This document shows positions 1 to 13,789 of a stretch of 64,000 nucleotides of DNA, piece after piece (the first letter of the stretch is position 1; each line of letters starts with the position of its first letter). Position numbers and translations under genes: made by a program. The DNA comes from Acanthochromis polyacanthus. Its lineage: Eukaryota; Chordata; Actinopteri; Pomacentridae. Below the pieces are notes generated by a model. That model did not search any database. It had not been told where the DNA came from and saw only the letters and a program-made list of their open reading frames with translations. The stretch is taken from NCBI RefSeq assembly GCF_021347895.1, contig NC_067124.1:22806521-22870520 (forward strand). Direction: 5' to 3'.

Positions 1-1557
1 TGTTACTTCAGTCCGACAAACATGGTGTGGGTGTGCATAGCAGGATTATACGTGCAGGATTATTTGTGGTTCGACTGTTGTTTAAGTGAGCAGCAGCTGT
101 GAGATGGCAGGAGGCCTACACAAATAAATACTGATCCACATTGTTTGTTTTATTAATACAGCATTGCTGTTGAGAATCGCAGACTCTATAGGAAATGCAT
201 TAATAGTAGACAAATATAGGTCAAGAATAGGCAATAGGCTACTTAGTTTATCCATTATTCTGTTATATTTCACATATGTATATCCATGTATTTATTTCAT
301 AGACCTGGAGTGTCTTTTTCTACTTGTTCAGGTTTTATCAGTGCACTCTAACCAGTTTTTGTTGGTTTTGGTTAAAGGGAATAGCTCAACATTTTGAGAA
401 ATTTGCTTTCTTAAAAATATACATGTCCTATGATGATGTATCTCTTTACTATGGTTTGCTACCTTGGAGATGCAAGGCACAGGAGTGGATTTGTCATGTA
501 AACCTGACATCTTTCCAATGTAATTTACAAATTTTCTACTTGAACCAGGCCTGGACGATAGAATAAGAGTCTGTCATACCAGAGACAGTTCATCAAGACA
601 ATAAAAAAATTGTTCAACACAATGTTGGATAAGTTCACTGAAGTTGCAGTAGATGCAAACTGCACGATAGGTGCTGGTAGGTGTATTTATGAGCTTTGGA
701 CAGAGCCAGGACAGATCTTTACCAATTTCCAGTCTTTATACAAAGTTAAGCCAACCACACTCTAAACATCTGAACATCTCTCTCCTTCTCTTTCATCAAG
801 GAAACAAAACTTATGTTTGCCAGAACATCAAACCACATCTTTTACCAAGGATTCCTCACTGCACTGCAATCTCAAAGTGGTCATTCATTTCTGTGATATT
901 CCCAAAACTAAAATAATTTACATTCATGTGACTAAAATAAAGGCCACTAGCTGGAGGGGTCAATAAAACTTCTGACTTTAAAACGGAAAATGCCTTTTCA
1001 TTTGTTTCCAACCAAATTTTAGTGTTGTCACCATGATTGAACCCTAAATACGAGCTTTTATTGCAATCATGTGACTAATTCTTCATGTATGGCACACCAT
1101 GGAAAGTATATTTGAAAATGCGGATCAACATACAAAAACATGTTCACATCATCAAATGTAGTTTATCAATAGAGAGAGTATCAGTGAATGTGTTTTGCTT
1201 ATTGTCATAGTCTCTCAGGGTCATTCAGCCCTGAAAGAGTTAAGTTATCTCAGTTTAAGCTGCAGGAGTTTCTAATGAGTTTTGCTGCTATGTAGGAAAT
1301 AATTATATGATGAATGATTACTGCAGAAATTAACCAAACGGACAAAAATCAAGGTTGTCTCAGATGACGAGCTCAAAATGACTGTCAAAGAAAATCATCA
1401 CATCAGGAGACTGACGGATAACAGTGCATTTAATGTGGAGCTTTCCAAGTAGATGCTTTTTTATGATACAATTAACTATAGAGATTTAATTTTGAAACAA
1501 ATAAAGAGTCAGCTGATCTTCATCTGACAACCAGAGGTAAACTTCCAATCAGAGACA
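1..1557. other. Non-coding, no gene recognised
   Basis: This stretch is AT-rich and non-coding. The open frames in it are under about 90 codons, have no recognisable motif and overlap on both strands as expected by chance. It ends at the TA target site of the Tc1 element. Confidence 0.6.
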
Positions 1558-1559
1558 TA

Positions 1560-3202
<1,643 letters not shown>

Positions 3203-3204
3203 TA

Positions 3205-4869
3205 GGTCTTGATTTATGCAGCCTCCTTAATATGCCTAAATTTTGTGTTTTTGTCACTACATACACTCTTTCTCCATTTTTTCCTTGCTGTTTACGCATA
3301 TCTGTTTAATTTTTAGTTGCAGAATAACTAAACTCTTGCAAGAGAAACAACTTCAATGATGCAGGCAGCCTTTGGTTTTCATATGTAAGAGAAGCATTCC
3401 CAACAGGATGAATGTAAAAGAGTTTACTATCCTTGAAAAGTCTCTTTCTCATAAATTACAAACAGGGATGTCCTATATTCAGGCTAATATGGTGGTTGTT
3501 AAAGTGTGTAAACACAGGAAAAACCAGCAGAATACTTTATTCTCTCATTCTTGCAATTTCAACCCCTGTTTGTTACATTAGACTCAGTTTGCAACACAGA
3601 CACTCGTGCAGATTAAGATTCACTCCGTGTCTCGGTGTTCCAGCTCCTCTCGTTGGCCTGCTGGGCCCTCTTTCTCTCTGTAGCCATCATTGTTTCTACC
3701 CAACAGTCTTGTCCTTTAACCCCGCCTGCCAATCACATCTGAGGGGGGTGGAGACTCTGAGGTGGGAAACGACAGGGGTGACAGTGTGGAAGGGCCTCCG
3801 GGGTCCCATGGGTGACGACTCGCAGCAGGCAGGGCTTGTTCTGGTGGAGAGAGGTGTGTGTGTGTGTGTGTGTCTTTATTGACATGACAGAGGGCATCAA
3901 CACTATGTTTGTCATGCCCTCAGTGTCCCAAATACGACTCATTGTCTCTCTTACTCCTCTAACACTCACTTTAATACACACACACAGAAAACACACACTT
4001 TTTCACAGTAGCAGCTTAATTGTCAACAGACTTTGTTGTGGAGTTGATTTTATATATTTAATGTTCTCAGATTATTTTGTATTGTGTGTAGAAGGCAATA
4101 CACATTTTGTTTATTTCATTTCATGCTTTATTTAGAGGACAGTAGCGCTACTACAAGAGTTCAATTATTCAATTAGATGTTGACCAGCTACTTGGAAGTA
4201 TTTGGTTTTTTAAAAAAAAGTTATTTTTGGACTTTTTAAATTTATCATTGATGCAGCTGAAGAGAGATAGGAAAGGGGGCAGGAGAAGGGATGACTTACA
4301 GCAAAGTACTGAGACTGAAATGGAATCCAGGCTGCTGCAGGAAGAGCTTAGTGTTAGTAAATGGTGCATGCTGTTTTCCCGTTGAACTATAAGGCTGTTC
4401 CAGTCAGTTTCTAAGCAAGCATTTCAGCTTGCAGTCTCTAGCTTATGAGGTTTTAATGCTTTTCTTTGGCATTCATCAACAGTAAACTAAATGATTTTGT
4501 TAAACAGGTTTCTGTATCACTGTGGTATGTAAGACATTTTAACATATTTTTCATGATTTAAGTCTACCGGCTGACTCAACAATAAGGAAAATAAATACTT
4601 TGTGTCAGTCTTTACAAGCTCTGTGTCACATATAAGAAGTTCTGGGATATTTTAGTAATAACTGTATATTCTTAAAGCATGTTGAAATACAAGAAAAAAC
4701 AACAGATAATCTTTACATGTACTAGGAACTAGATATGAACTGGATGTAATTGTAGTGGAATAAAACTTATAATTATGTCAGAAATGTAACACTATTGAAA
4801 ATTCGAAGTAATTCCAAGTCCAAGCACCCCTTGATGTAAACTTAAAGGCCCATTCATGCTTTTGCAAAG
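3205..4869. other. Non-coding; short (GT)10 array
   Basis: No gene is recognised here. A short (GT)n run lies at 3854-3873. The 149-codon open frame across 3433-3882 runs into that GT array and has no family motif, so I treat it as chance. Confidence 0.55.
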
Positions 4870-5016
4870 GCCAATAAGGGCTCCATCCATCCATTATCTA
4901 TACACCACTTAATCCTCATTAGGGTCGGAGGGGGGCTGGAGTCCACCCCAGCTGACTTGGGGTGAAGGCGGGAGACACCCTGGAAAGTGCTACCCACCAC
5001 GCCACTGTGCAGCCCT
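4870..5016 (-). repeat. Teleost interspersed repeat fragment ending in (GGAT)n
   Basis: On the minus strand this reads toward the ending ...AGCGGTATAGA..GGATGGATGG that is familiar from many teleost genomes. On the plus strand it begins CCATCCATCCATTATCTA and continues through a CTGGAGTCCACCCCAGCTGA block. It is diverged and 5'-truncated. Related copies in this window lie near 5981-6215, 7589-7815 and 39449-39720. The family name is not certain. Confidence 0.6.
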
Positions 5017-5980
5017 GATAAGTGCTCTCATACTAAAACGGGGTCACTTTGGTATGTAGAGACAGTGACGTTGCCCATTTTGTCGAACACAGAAAAACAC
5101 ATGGCAGTTTTTATAGGATATAGCAGCTATTTACAGGTTGGCTTGTAGCACCGTGTCAGTGAATTTTCCTGAGGTGTTCGGAGCACAGCACAGGACTTCT
5201 GGAGATTCAGAACTTCCCTCTGTGTCTGGGCTTCATCAATGGAAAGCATGTGCAAGTTAATGCACTTCCAAAGTCCGGCAGCAACTTTTCCAGTTACAAC
5301 TCTGTTAATGGTTTTGGGTGGATGACAGAGTTTACATCACATGTACCCGTGTGGATGCATACAGGGTTACATGACCTTAACATATAATAATAAAGGATCT
5401 GCTTCGTATGAAATGATGATGGTTATATTTAAAATTAAAAGTCATTTTTTGGTGTTCTGACCCCCTGAAAATTGAGCCATTAACCCCAGTTTTCCCCAAT
5501 GTCATCATATTATCTTTGTGAATGATGCCGTTTGACATTTGTCCCTTCGCTAGTTGATTGACACATAGTGGGTGGGGCTTCAGCTCACCTCTGACCTATA
5601 GATGAGCTCACTGTGCTCACCCTGAATGAGTGGCAGCTGTCAGAGTAGCACGCTGGAGCAGATTTGTCCTGTTTCTCTCTGTGAGTGACTTTCCCTTTAA
5701 CTTTTACTTTCTGTATCTTTTATTTTCATCCAGCTGTGGAGTTCCAGATTTAAAATGTAAATTGTGTTCTCATCAGTTTGCTTTAAAGTAAAGCTGCTTG
5801 AGAAAAGAGGATGTTTTAAACACAGTGACAAAAGATGCATTAAGCTATTTTAGGGTACAAACAACAGCAGAATCTCTCCATAGAAGCAAAACTTCATCTT
5901 TTAACAAATGAAAAAAACTTTAAGCTTTCTATTCAGATGAACTCTGTGTACCTAATTGAGTGCACATGTAGCATGTGAGT
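5017..5980. other. Non-coding, nothing recognised
   Basis: Unique-looking AT-rich DNA with no open frame over 60 codons and no recognisable element. Confidence 0.5.
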
Positions 5981-6215
5981 GTGGCACAGTTGTCCAGGTG
6001 CCTCAGGAAGATCTTGAACTTTCTGTATGGAATTTGCATGTTTTCCCTGTGCCTGTGGAATTTTCTCCATGAGCTCCAGCTTCCTCACGCAGTTCACAGA
6101 GATGCAGGGTAAGTTAACTAGGGATTCTAAACGAATGAGAATAGATGAAAATGTGAATGGGCATGATTGTGACTATAATCCTGCAATAAACTGTCAAAAA
6201 AGTAGCTGATGGATA
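5981..6215 (+). repeat. Diverged copy of the (GGAT)n-tailed teleost repeat
   Basis: The block GGAATTTGCATGTTTTCCC, followed by a cytosine-rich CTCCAGCTTCCTCACGCAG stretch and then TGAAAATGTGAATGGGCATG, matches the order of segments seen in the better copy at 39449-39720. It is strongly diverged and has no coding capacity. Confidence 0.5.
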
Positions 6216-7075
6216 GAAGTAGTGTCTGAGCTCTGTTTCCAAGTTTGTATTCCTCTGCATTTTGATGAGACAAGTAACAAACAGAAAGAAGCTTTGTTTT
6301 AGAAAATGCCAATCCATTAAAACAAGCTTTATATTAGCCTTGACAGAAATGCTTGTTTGTGAAATCTGAATACTTGCCGATATTTATAGCTGATTACTTT
6401 AAATGTCACTAAATGACTTCTACACATATGGTATTGCTTGATAGGTAACCCTACACTAGATCAAAACTAACTACAAACTGGTACTGGATAAAGTAAAACC
6501 AGTATACAGTACAGCAGCCCAGTCAGAGCTAATTTAACTGGTCAAATTTGGCCCCATTGATTTACAGAGTGCAGCATTACAGTCTAGTTTCATTATTGTC
6601 ACAATTGTCTTCTGTCTTTGAGCTAATGCAAGAAGCCTTTTTTTTGCAGCATTGAGGGAAATCTAACCCAGATTCAATGCTGGGCTTCCTGTTTTGTGAT
6701 TCTGTGTTTCATAATTTGCATGAAAAAAAATATATTTGGCGCTTGTGTGTCTGCCTCATTCACTTTCTGTCTCTGATTTAACAAAGCGCCACATGTATGT
6801 TCACATTTTAATTGCGTTTCCCTGACAACCCTGTGTTCAGGCCTGTTTTACTTTATTCCGATCCCCCTTTGGGTGTTAACACACACACATAGGCACGCAC
6901 ACACTTCCCTGGCAGTTTAATTAAATCCATTAAAAGCCTTGTAGGCGCCGAGTGGCTCAGATCAATCCTCACCTGAATGGCTGCTGACTAATTGTTCCGT
7001 TAACGGAGGGTTAACGGACAGATCAAAGGCTCCAGCGGCGTAATTAGCAGAAGGGAGAGAGGAATAGGGAGAGTG
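6216..7075. other. Non-coding, with a candidate conserved regulatory block at about 6905-7060
   Basis: No gene. The last 155 bp stand out: several TAAT/ATTA homeodomain-type cores (TTTAATTAAATCCATTAAAA, GACTAATTG, CGTAATTAGCAG) sit in a balanced, non-repetitive sequence unlike its surroundings. That texture is typical of conserved vertebrate enhancers, but conservation cannot be assessed from one sequence. Confidence 0.3.
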
Positions 7076-7575
7076 AATTAATGAGAAACAAAGGATGCTG
7101 GGAGTTTTCTCGCTGGAACCTTGAAGTAAAAAAAAAAAGACAGATTGAGGGTGGATTTTTTTTTTAAAAACCAATGTGTATTCACGTTTCTCCAAATGAA
7201 GACTACATTTCCCATCGTCCAAGTATAAAGAGAGGATGAGGAAAAAAGAGAGATCAAGTGAACAAGAGAAAGGGAGGATGAGGGACAGATGATGAAAGGA
7301 ATGAAGGGGGTAGAACATAGTGGCAAAGGAACAGATCAAGAAGAGATGGGTATAAGTGGAGAATAGGTAAGGGACATGGAGTAAAATGGGGATAAGAGGA
7401 GAAGGAAACAGGCCAAAAACAGAAGAAGACTTAAAAAACAAGAAAGAAAAATGAAGAAGCAGAGATGAAGAAAGATTTGGAGAATGTCATGGATAAGGAA
7501 AAAAAGATGAAGAGAGAGTGAAGGGTTAGGTGAGGGGAAAATGTGCACTGAAATGAATAAGTGAAAAGAGGATCA
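7076..7575. repeat. Purine-rich (GA/AAG) low-complexity tract
   Basis: About 500 bp in which the plus strand is dominated by A and G (GAAGAGA, AAGAAGA, GGAGAA units). The minus-strand open frame of 159 codons here (6962-7441) is a by-product: its translation is Leu/Phe/Ser-rich and featureless. Confidence 0.8.
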
Positions 7576-7588
7576 AGAGATGAATGTG

Positions 7589-7815
7589 AGGATCCATCCA
7601 TTTATCCATCAACTGTACCCTCTTTATCCTAGAGAGAGTTTTGCAGGGACTACAGCCAATTCCAGCAAGAAGCAGAGTAGACTCTGGACAAGTCGCCAGT
7701 CCATGGCAGGGCTAGCACAGAAACAGACAACCATTCAAGCTCCATTCACACCTACTGCCACACGAGAATCACCAAAACACCTTCTATGAATCTCGTTGGG
7801 CTGTCGGAGGAAGCT
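7589..7815 (-). repeat. Diverged (GGAT)n-tailed teleost repeat, minus orientation
   Basis: Begins CCATCCATTTATCCATCAAC and continues through GACAAGTCGCCAGTCCATGG and CCATTCACACCTACTGCCA, which are reverse-complement counterparts of segments in the copy at 39449-39720. It has no coding function. Confidence 0.65.
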
Positions 7816-8582
7816 GAAGCACCTGTAGAAAATATAAACCTTACACAGGAAGTCCTCAACATGATGAAATGAAAAGGAGAAAGAAATAATTATTTATCTG
7901 TTCATCATGTCTGGCTGGAGCTCATAATGGGAGTGCTAATTGGAGTGCTGTATTCATTAACAATATGTTCCTTGACAAGCAGCAGCTAGACATGTTTTCT
8001 TTAAATGTCTGATTTATTCGGTTTTTCTTCGAAAATTAATTTCAGATTTGTCCTTTTGAAGAATATCCACAATGTGCTCATTGTGACCACAGATGCATTC
8101 TTAGAAGAAACGTTAACTCTCCTGCCAAATGTCCAGTTAAAGTACTAGTGCAGTGTTCTACTGCCTGGTTTCAAATTTCTACAATCTGTTATCATTGCAA
8201 ACATTGTTGAGAAAATATATCCAGCAACTGACCTTAATTTGTTAAATACCAACTACAGTAGTCGGTACCACTAAAATCCACACTTTTTCCTGCTGCCAGC
8301 AGAATAACATGACCATAACATGACGGCCAAATGACCTATCACCTCTACAGAGTACATAGAAGAAGTCATTTAATGAAAGAATGAGGTGTGTAGTGATGAG
8401 AGTGTAGAGAAATGACGATTTAAAGGGAGGAACAAGCAAAGAAGAAGAAAGAGAAGAAGCTCAATGTGGTGAAACAATGAAGAAAGATCTGTGGAAGGAA
8501 AGTAACCTCAAGATTTAGAATATAATGAAGCAGAACAAAGAAGAGAAACACAACTCTGACTCTCCCTTTGGGTGTGCGTGCG
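7816..8582. other. Non-coding, nothing recognised
   Basis: Unique-looking DNA leading into the TG array. The minus-strand open frame across 8420-8773 is largely translated CA repeat and is not a gene. Confidence 0.5.
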
Positions 8583-8583
8583 T

Positions 8584-8591
8584 GTGTATGT

Positions 8592-8665
<74 letters not shown>
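8584..8665. repeat. (TG)n microsatellite
   Basis: About 80 bp of TG units, imperfect at the left end (TGTATG) and perfect from about 8597. It lies 130 bp from the larger array at 8795-8917; a short CA-rich stretch of opposite sense (about 8754-8776) lies between them. Confidence 0.97.
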
Positions 8666-8668
<3 letters not shown>

Positions 8669-8793
8669 ATACATCACAGCCTGCAGGGTTGCTGCAACTT
8701 TTAGCCCCGATGTCCATCCGGCCTCGATTACAGCGGCGCCCGGCAGGCTTGCATCACACACACGCGCACACACACAAAGGAAGAAGCTGCAGG

Positions 8794-8917
<124 letters not shown>

Positions 8918-8926
8918 TTTGCCTGC

Positions 8927-9720
8927 CGGCTCTCCTCTCTGATCGGAGGAGGTTTTACAACATTTAGCATTTCACCTCTTCCATCCCTCTCACCCACTCC
9001 TCCTTTCTTCTCCTCCTCCTCTCCTTGTCTTCCTGTCATCTCCTCCTGATCCTCCCTTTTCTCTGTCATCTTCTCATCTCCTGCTGTCTTTTTATTTTTC
9101 TCTCCCATCCTTTTCTCCTTTTTAGGTCTCATTCTGTTATTTCCTTTCTTTATCTCATACTCCCATCTTTTCCTTCATGCCCTCCTTCTTCTTCTTTCCT
9201 CCTCCTCATAATCCACTGCTTTGTCATCCCTGCTTCTTCTGTGTCTTTTTTTTCGCTTTTACTGTCTCATTCTGTCACCTCCTCCCTTCATCTTCTTTCT
9301 TACCATCTGTCCTATACTAACCCTTTATATATTTATTTTTCTACTCTAACATTCCTTCTCTCCTCTACATCTCATCTCATCTTCCCATCTATCTTCTCCT
9401 CCCCTCCATTTCTCCTCACTTTTCCTTTGCTCACCTCTTTTCATTGCGCCTTTCATTTTATCCTGCCTTTTCTCTTTTCTCTATGTTTTCGGTCCACTTT
9501 CTTTTCTTTTCTCATCTTCTTGTCCCTGTCTTGCTTTATTGCTTGTCCTTTTTTCTTCCTTCCTTTGACTTTTTTCATTACTTGATTTCATCTTGTTTCT
9601 GACTATGTCTTCTCCTCCTTCTTCTCATCTTTATCTTCCTCTTTTCTGTATCAGTGCAAAGATTTTACTTTTTCATTTTCTCTGACATTAAATGAAAATT
9701 CATTTCATTTTTTTCAGATT
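8927..9720. repeat. Polypyrimidine (C+T) tract of about 790 bp
   Basis: The plus strand is overwhelmingly C and T (TCCTCCTCC, TTCTTT, CATCTT units). It directly follows the (TG)n array. The 186-codon open frame at 9025-9585 reads Ser/Leu/Phe throughout with no domain, so I treat it as a low-complexity artefact. Confidence 0.85.
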
Positions 9721-11500
9721 TTATCTGTGATTGCTCTTCTTTCTGCCATGATCCGTGTTCATGTGACTGTTTCCTGAGCTGACTGCACATCTGTAGCTCC
9801 TGTGGATGAAGTATCTATGATCCTCAGCGTCTCGCTGACAGACGGACTATCTTCTTTGGGATTTCAGTTTTCCTATTAACAGGCAGTCCTCGGGACCTTC
9901 AGGCTTCATTATGGACGAGAGCAGCGTCTCTCCTCTGAGCTGAGCTCCATTAGATGATCCTCCGTGTGTCATCCGAGTCCCTCTGTCTCTTCCTCTGGGC
10001 TCTCTCTGTCACATCCTGGTGTTATCTTTATCGCTCTGACTGATCCCACTCTGCTTTTCTCCTTCTCCATTTGTCCTCCTCCTCAGCGGTTTTCTGCCTC
10101 CGTCTGTCCCTTGTTCTCATGTGCTCCGTCTTTCGGCTCGAAAAGTATTAGAGCTGTGGATTTTTCCTCTTCTCTTTTCCAAGTCATTGTTTAATTAACC
10201 AGGACCAGTTAGCGTCCCTTTGCTCATGGCATGCGATACCGCTGGGTTTGTGATTTTGACAGAAGTTTCTGAGACCGCACAGTCCTGAGACCTGACGCAG
10301 CACATTTCATTTGGAATATATTTAATTATCAGCCAATAAAGATACCAATACAGATAATCGGACAAATGTCAAATATCAGCCAATAATCAGTCTATCCATA
10401 TTACTGAATTTAGGAACATAAAGATGCTACAGATTGTGCAAATTTATTATTGTTACTCCTTTGTATGTTAATGCTGCTGTTTCCTGACAGTCTCGGGGTT
10501 TCTTCACTAGGTAGTCTCTAACTGTCTCTATCTGCTGTTTGGTGCTGAGCAGGAGCTGCTGCAAACACTGAGACTGAACAAGACAGGAAAACCAAAACCC
10601 AAGAGGCCAGAAAGCTACAAGCTGGGAGGAATTTGCTAAATTTGTCACTATGAGTAACTCCTTCCTCAGTATACAGAGTCATTTCTTGTTGGCAACATGA
10701 TCGTGGATTATCAGTAGCGGAAAATGAGATGAGATTTCTGGCTGTATAAAAACTACTAATGAGTGGAGGTTTATGATGGGTACTAATGTAAACAGTATAA
10801 TTTTTACTGTCAGTTTTCTTGTGATTTTTTTTGGACAGAGCTGATAAAACTTTTCCGTTGGTGAAAATTTCAAAGACACCTCAGCATCTCCTTTCCATCA
10901 TCTTTTCCAAACCACTGTCAGTTTCCTGCCGTCCTGTCCGCTTCCCGTGTCCTTGTTTGAAATGCAACAGCATCTTCCTTGTTGCATGGTGCTGTCTGAC
11001 CTGCTGCTCAGGAGTCACTGATGAAATAAAAGATGTGCTCAGATGGTCGCATCATGGTAGCGTTTTCTCTCCGTCTCAGTCAGGAAGTCAACTCTGACAT
11101 TCGTCGTGAGTCTCCTGAGGCTGCGCTGCTGAGTCACGTCACACCGCTGCTGTCGAGCCGAGTTCAGATGCGGGTTCTTAAGTCAGTGGATTCACAAGTT
11201 GAATCCACAATGGAGAAGGTCTCCTGAACAGAAACTGAAATATAAATGACGTGGAGTCTTCATGAGATCTTTTCACGAAGACTCACCAAACAAACTGGAG
11301 TTCAGAGGTAACTTACAAAGCGGCTGTTTGGAAATGTTCAGCAACAAGAACAGCAAATGAGTCCTGTTCTTGTGTATAAATTGCAATACTAGTGACCTCT
11401 GTTGAAAAACATATAAAATGGCCCCCATCACTCTTTAATAGACACCCAGACAGAACCTTGTCTGGGTATTTGTGATTTTTTTTTTTTTTTTTTTGCATCT
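9721..11500. other. Non-coding; poly-T run at 11477-11494
   Basis: No coding exon recognised. The segment 9780-10200 has mixed composition and several short open frames without motifs. TGAGTCACGTCACACC at about 11131-11146 contains AP-1-like and CRE-like cores but stands alone. A run of about 18 T at 11477-11494 precedes the hAT remnant. Confidence 0.45.
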
Positions 11501-11829
11501 ACCTAGACCAGGGCCCTGAATAAATAGTTCGCCAAGCATATCAAAAATGTAAAAAAGTAACTAAAGAAAAAGAAAGAAAATACAAAGAATCAACACAAAC
11601 TCTAGCTACTTTCTACAACTCTGTCAATCCGACCTCCCCTCTCCCACCAAACAAAGAATATCAACCAATCACATTCATATTTAAAATTCCGTCACCTGTC
11701 CTAATGAGCAGTAGCTAGTGTGTGGACCCAGGAAACAGTGGCTATTTTTTTCAGACCAAATGTGAATGGAATTATCGTTACAAACCTGGTAGGAGTAGGA
11801 GAGAACCTGGTCCACTAAAAAATAAATAG

Positions 11830-12773
11830 AAGGCCTACCATTTCTACCAAGAGTTGGAGACTGACTATTTCTTCACAAATGTAAAACACAGGTGTGTGTG
11901 CTGATTTGCGGAATTAGTATTACAGTCGGAAAGAAAAGTAATGTGGAGCGGCACTTCACCACACTTCACAAGAAGTTTGACCATGATTTTCCATCTGGTA
12001 GCAGCCTGCGGTCAGCCAAGGTGAACAAATTGAAAGCAGGGATTGCAATGACAGCAATCATTGTTTATAAAACCAGTGAAGAAAACAGAGGCTGCAACCG
12101 AAGCATCGTTCAAAGTGGCCTATCATCTAGCAAAGAATTAATAGCCTTTGTTAGGGATGTAATGACTCTAGTTACTGATTCTTTTTTCAAGGAAGAGAGG
12201 AAATCCTGTCGGCTATATCAGAGGTGCGGTTCGGCACAAATACGATGACAAGGAGAGTTTCTGTTTCTGTTCGAGCAAAGGCCAAACAACATCGAAATTT
12301 CATGTCATTCTGGAAGAACTGTCATCCAAATATGACTATATTTTGCTGCATACAGAAATCAGATGAACTCCTGCATAGTTTTTTAGAACTTCGAAGAGAA
12401 ATCAAAGCATTCATAGAAGCAAGAGATGAGGATATAACTCTGCTGTCTGACACTGAATGGCTACTGGACCTGGCATTTCTCGCAGATGTGACGGAGAAAT
12501 TAAAGGACCTGAACTACGAATTGCAAGGCAAGGGGAAGACAATCAGTGACATGATTAGTGCTCTCACAGCTTTCAAGGCAAAGCTGGGCTTGTTTCTCCC
12601 AACAAGTTAAGAAAAGCGAAATGTTGCTGCATCTGGGGCCATGGACATCCAGAAATACACTGACCTCTTGACCAGTCTGAATCAAGAGTTTGAGGACAGA
12701 TTCACAGACTTTGTGAGCCTTCAGCCCTGTGCCACATTTATTTCAAGCCCCTTCATGGATGTTGTTGTGTATT
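11830..12773 (+). pseudogene. Decayed hAT transposase fragment (GTF2IRD2/ZBED5-like)
   Basis: Pieces of a hAT-superfamily transposase are readable in changing plus-strand frames. An N-terminal BED-finger-like part begins near 11830 with KAYHFYQELETDYFF, then a one-base shift, then CGISITVGKKSNVERHFTTLH from about 11910. A middle part follows with ATEASFKVAYHLAKN in another frame. The central RNase H-like region is largely missing: after about 12260 the sequence jumps to the LLHTEIR motif near 12350, where the expected Trp is a stop. The C-terminal part reads WLLDLAFLADVTEKLKDLN and continues to about 12600, with weaker similarity to about 12773. Stops, frameshifts and an internal deletion rule out function. 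The relationship to the domesticated-looking vertebrate hAT proteins GTF2IRD2 and ZBED5 is from family knowledge. CCAGGGCCCTGA near 11509 could be the left terminus; I could not find a matching right end. Confidence 0.8.
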
Positions 12774-13789
12774 GACCCACAATTGTGTTTGAAGGGATGC
12801 TTTTTGGACTATGGTGGAGCCCATAGAATCCAGGGATGCCGGGTTGCACATGCGCACCATTGTTTTGTTGTTGAGTGAAGCATGGCAAGATGGCATCCTC
12901 CATCTTGGTTGTTTTGTGTCTGTTTTCTGATATTTTATGCCTTTCGTGCACTCAATGCCTATAATCTGTCTTTTTATTATTTTAAATTTAACTTAATACT
13001 GTAAATCTGACAATGTTGTCGTCCAACAACCCTTTTCTCCAAAAGTTAACATGCATAATCAGAAAAATACTGTTAACGTGAAGCGCCAGTTGATGAGTCA
13101 CTCTGACTTATTTACTACCTATTGGTTACTAACATTCCAACTTAAATGGGAACAGTGGAATCGTGGACTTTTGCTTAAAGGGTGTGTTTTTTGTCTTCCT
13201 TTGTACTGTCTGTCCCGGGTTTCTATATGAGTGTGAGCAGATAGGAGAGCACCAGGGTAAGAGAGCAAGAGACTACCTACAAACACACATACACAAACTG
13301 TGATGTGTGTCATCAGTGAAGATGAGTCAGGCATTAACATTTCCTTGACTGTCTCTTTGATGTGAGTCATCTTCACTCTGCTGTTGAGTCCAACAGGAGC
13401 AGAGAGAAAGATCAAGTGAGACATAATGAGAACGCTGTTTGTCATGTGGAAAAACCTCATAAGTCCAATTTTGGTCATTTTCAGGGTTTTCACTTCAGTT
13501 TGACAACAAAGATGTTATTGCCCAAGAAAACTCTGTGCAAAACCCCTGAAACAGAGATGTTCATGAAGTCAAACGTGTACATTTCTGATTACTGAAACTT
13601 GTCCAGTAATGAATGACTGAAACCAAAGCCAGTATCAACATTTGAGGGTTGAAAAATCTTGTAATAATAAATGGTATCAACAACTTCGTCATATTTGGTT
13701 GTGTAAGAACTGTTATATGAACAAAAGAGGAAACTTTACAGTGTAAAAAGCTGCTTGTCATTGCTCTCTATTGGACAAACCCTTTCATA
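12774..13789. other. Non-coding, nothing recognised
   Basis: No gene. Short open frames on both strands (up to 124 codons at 13119-13493, minus) have no motifs. This stretch separates the hAT and RTE remnants. Confidence 0.5.

Noticed and set aside
9025..9585. 186-codon plus-strand open frame
   Set aside because: Ser/Leu/Phe-only translation of a polypyrimidine tract; no domain, and its start is not in a gene context.
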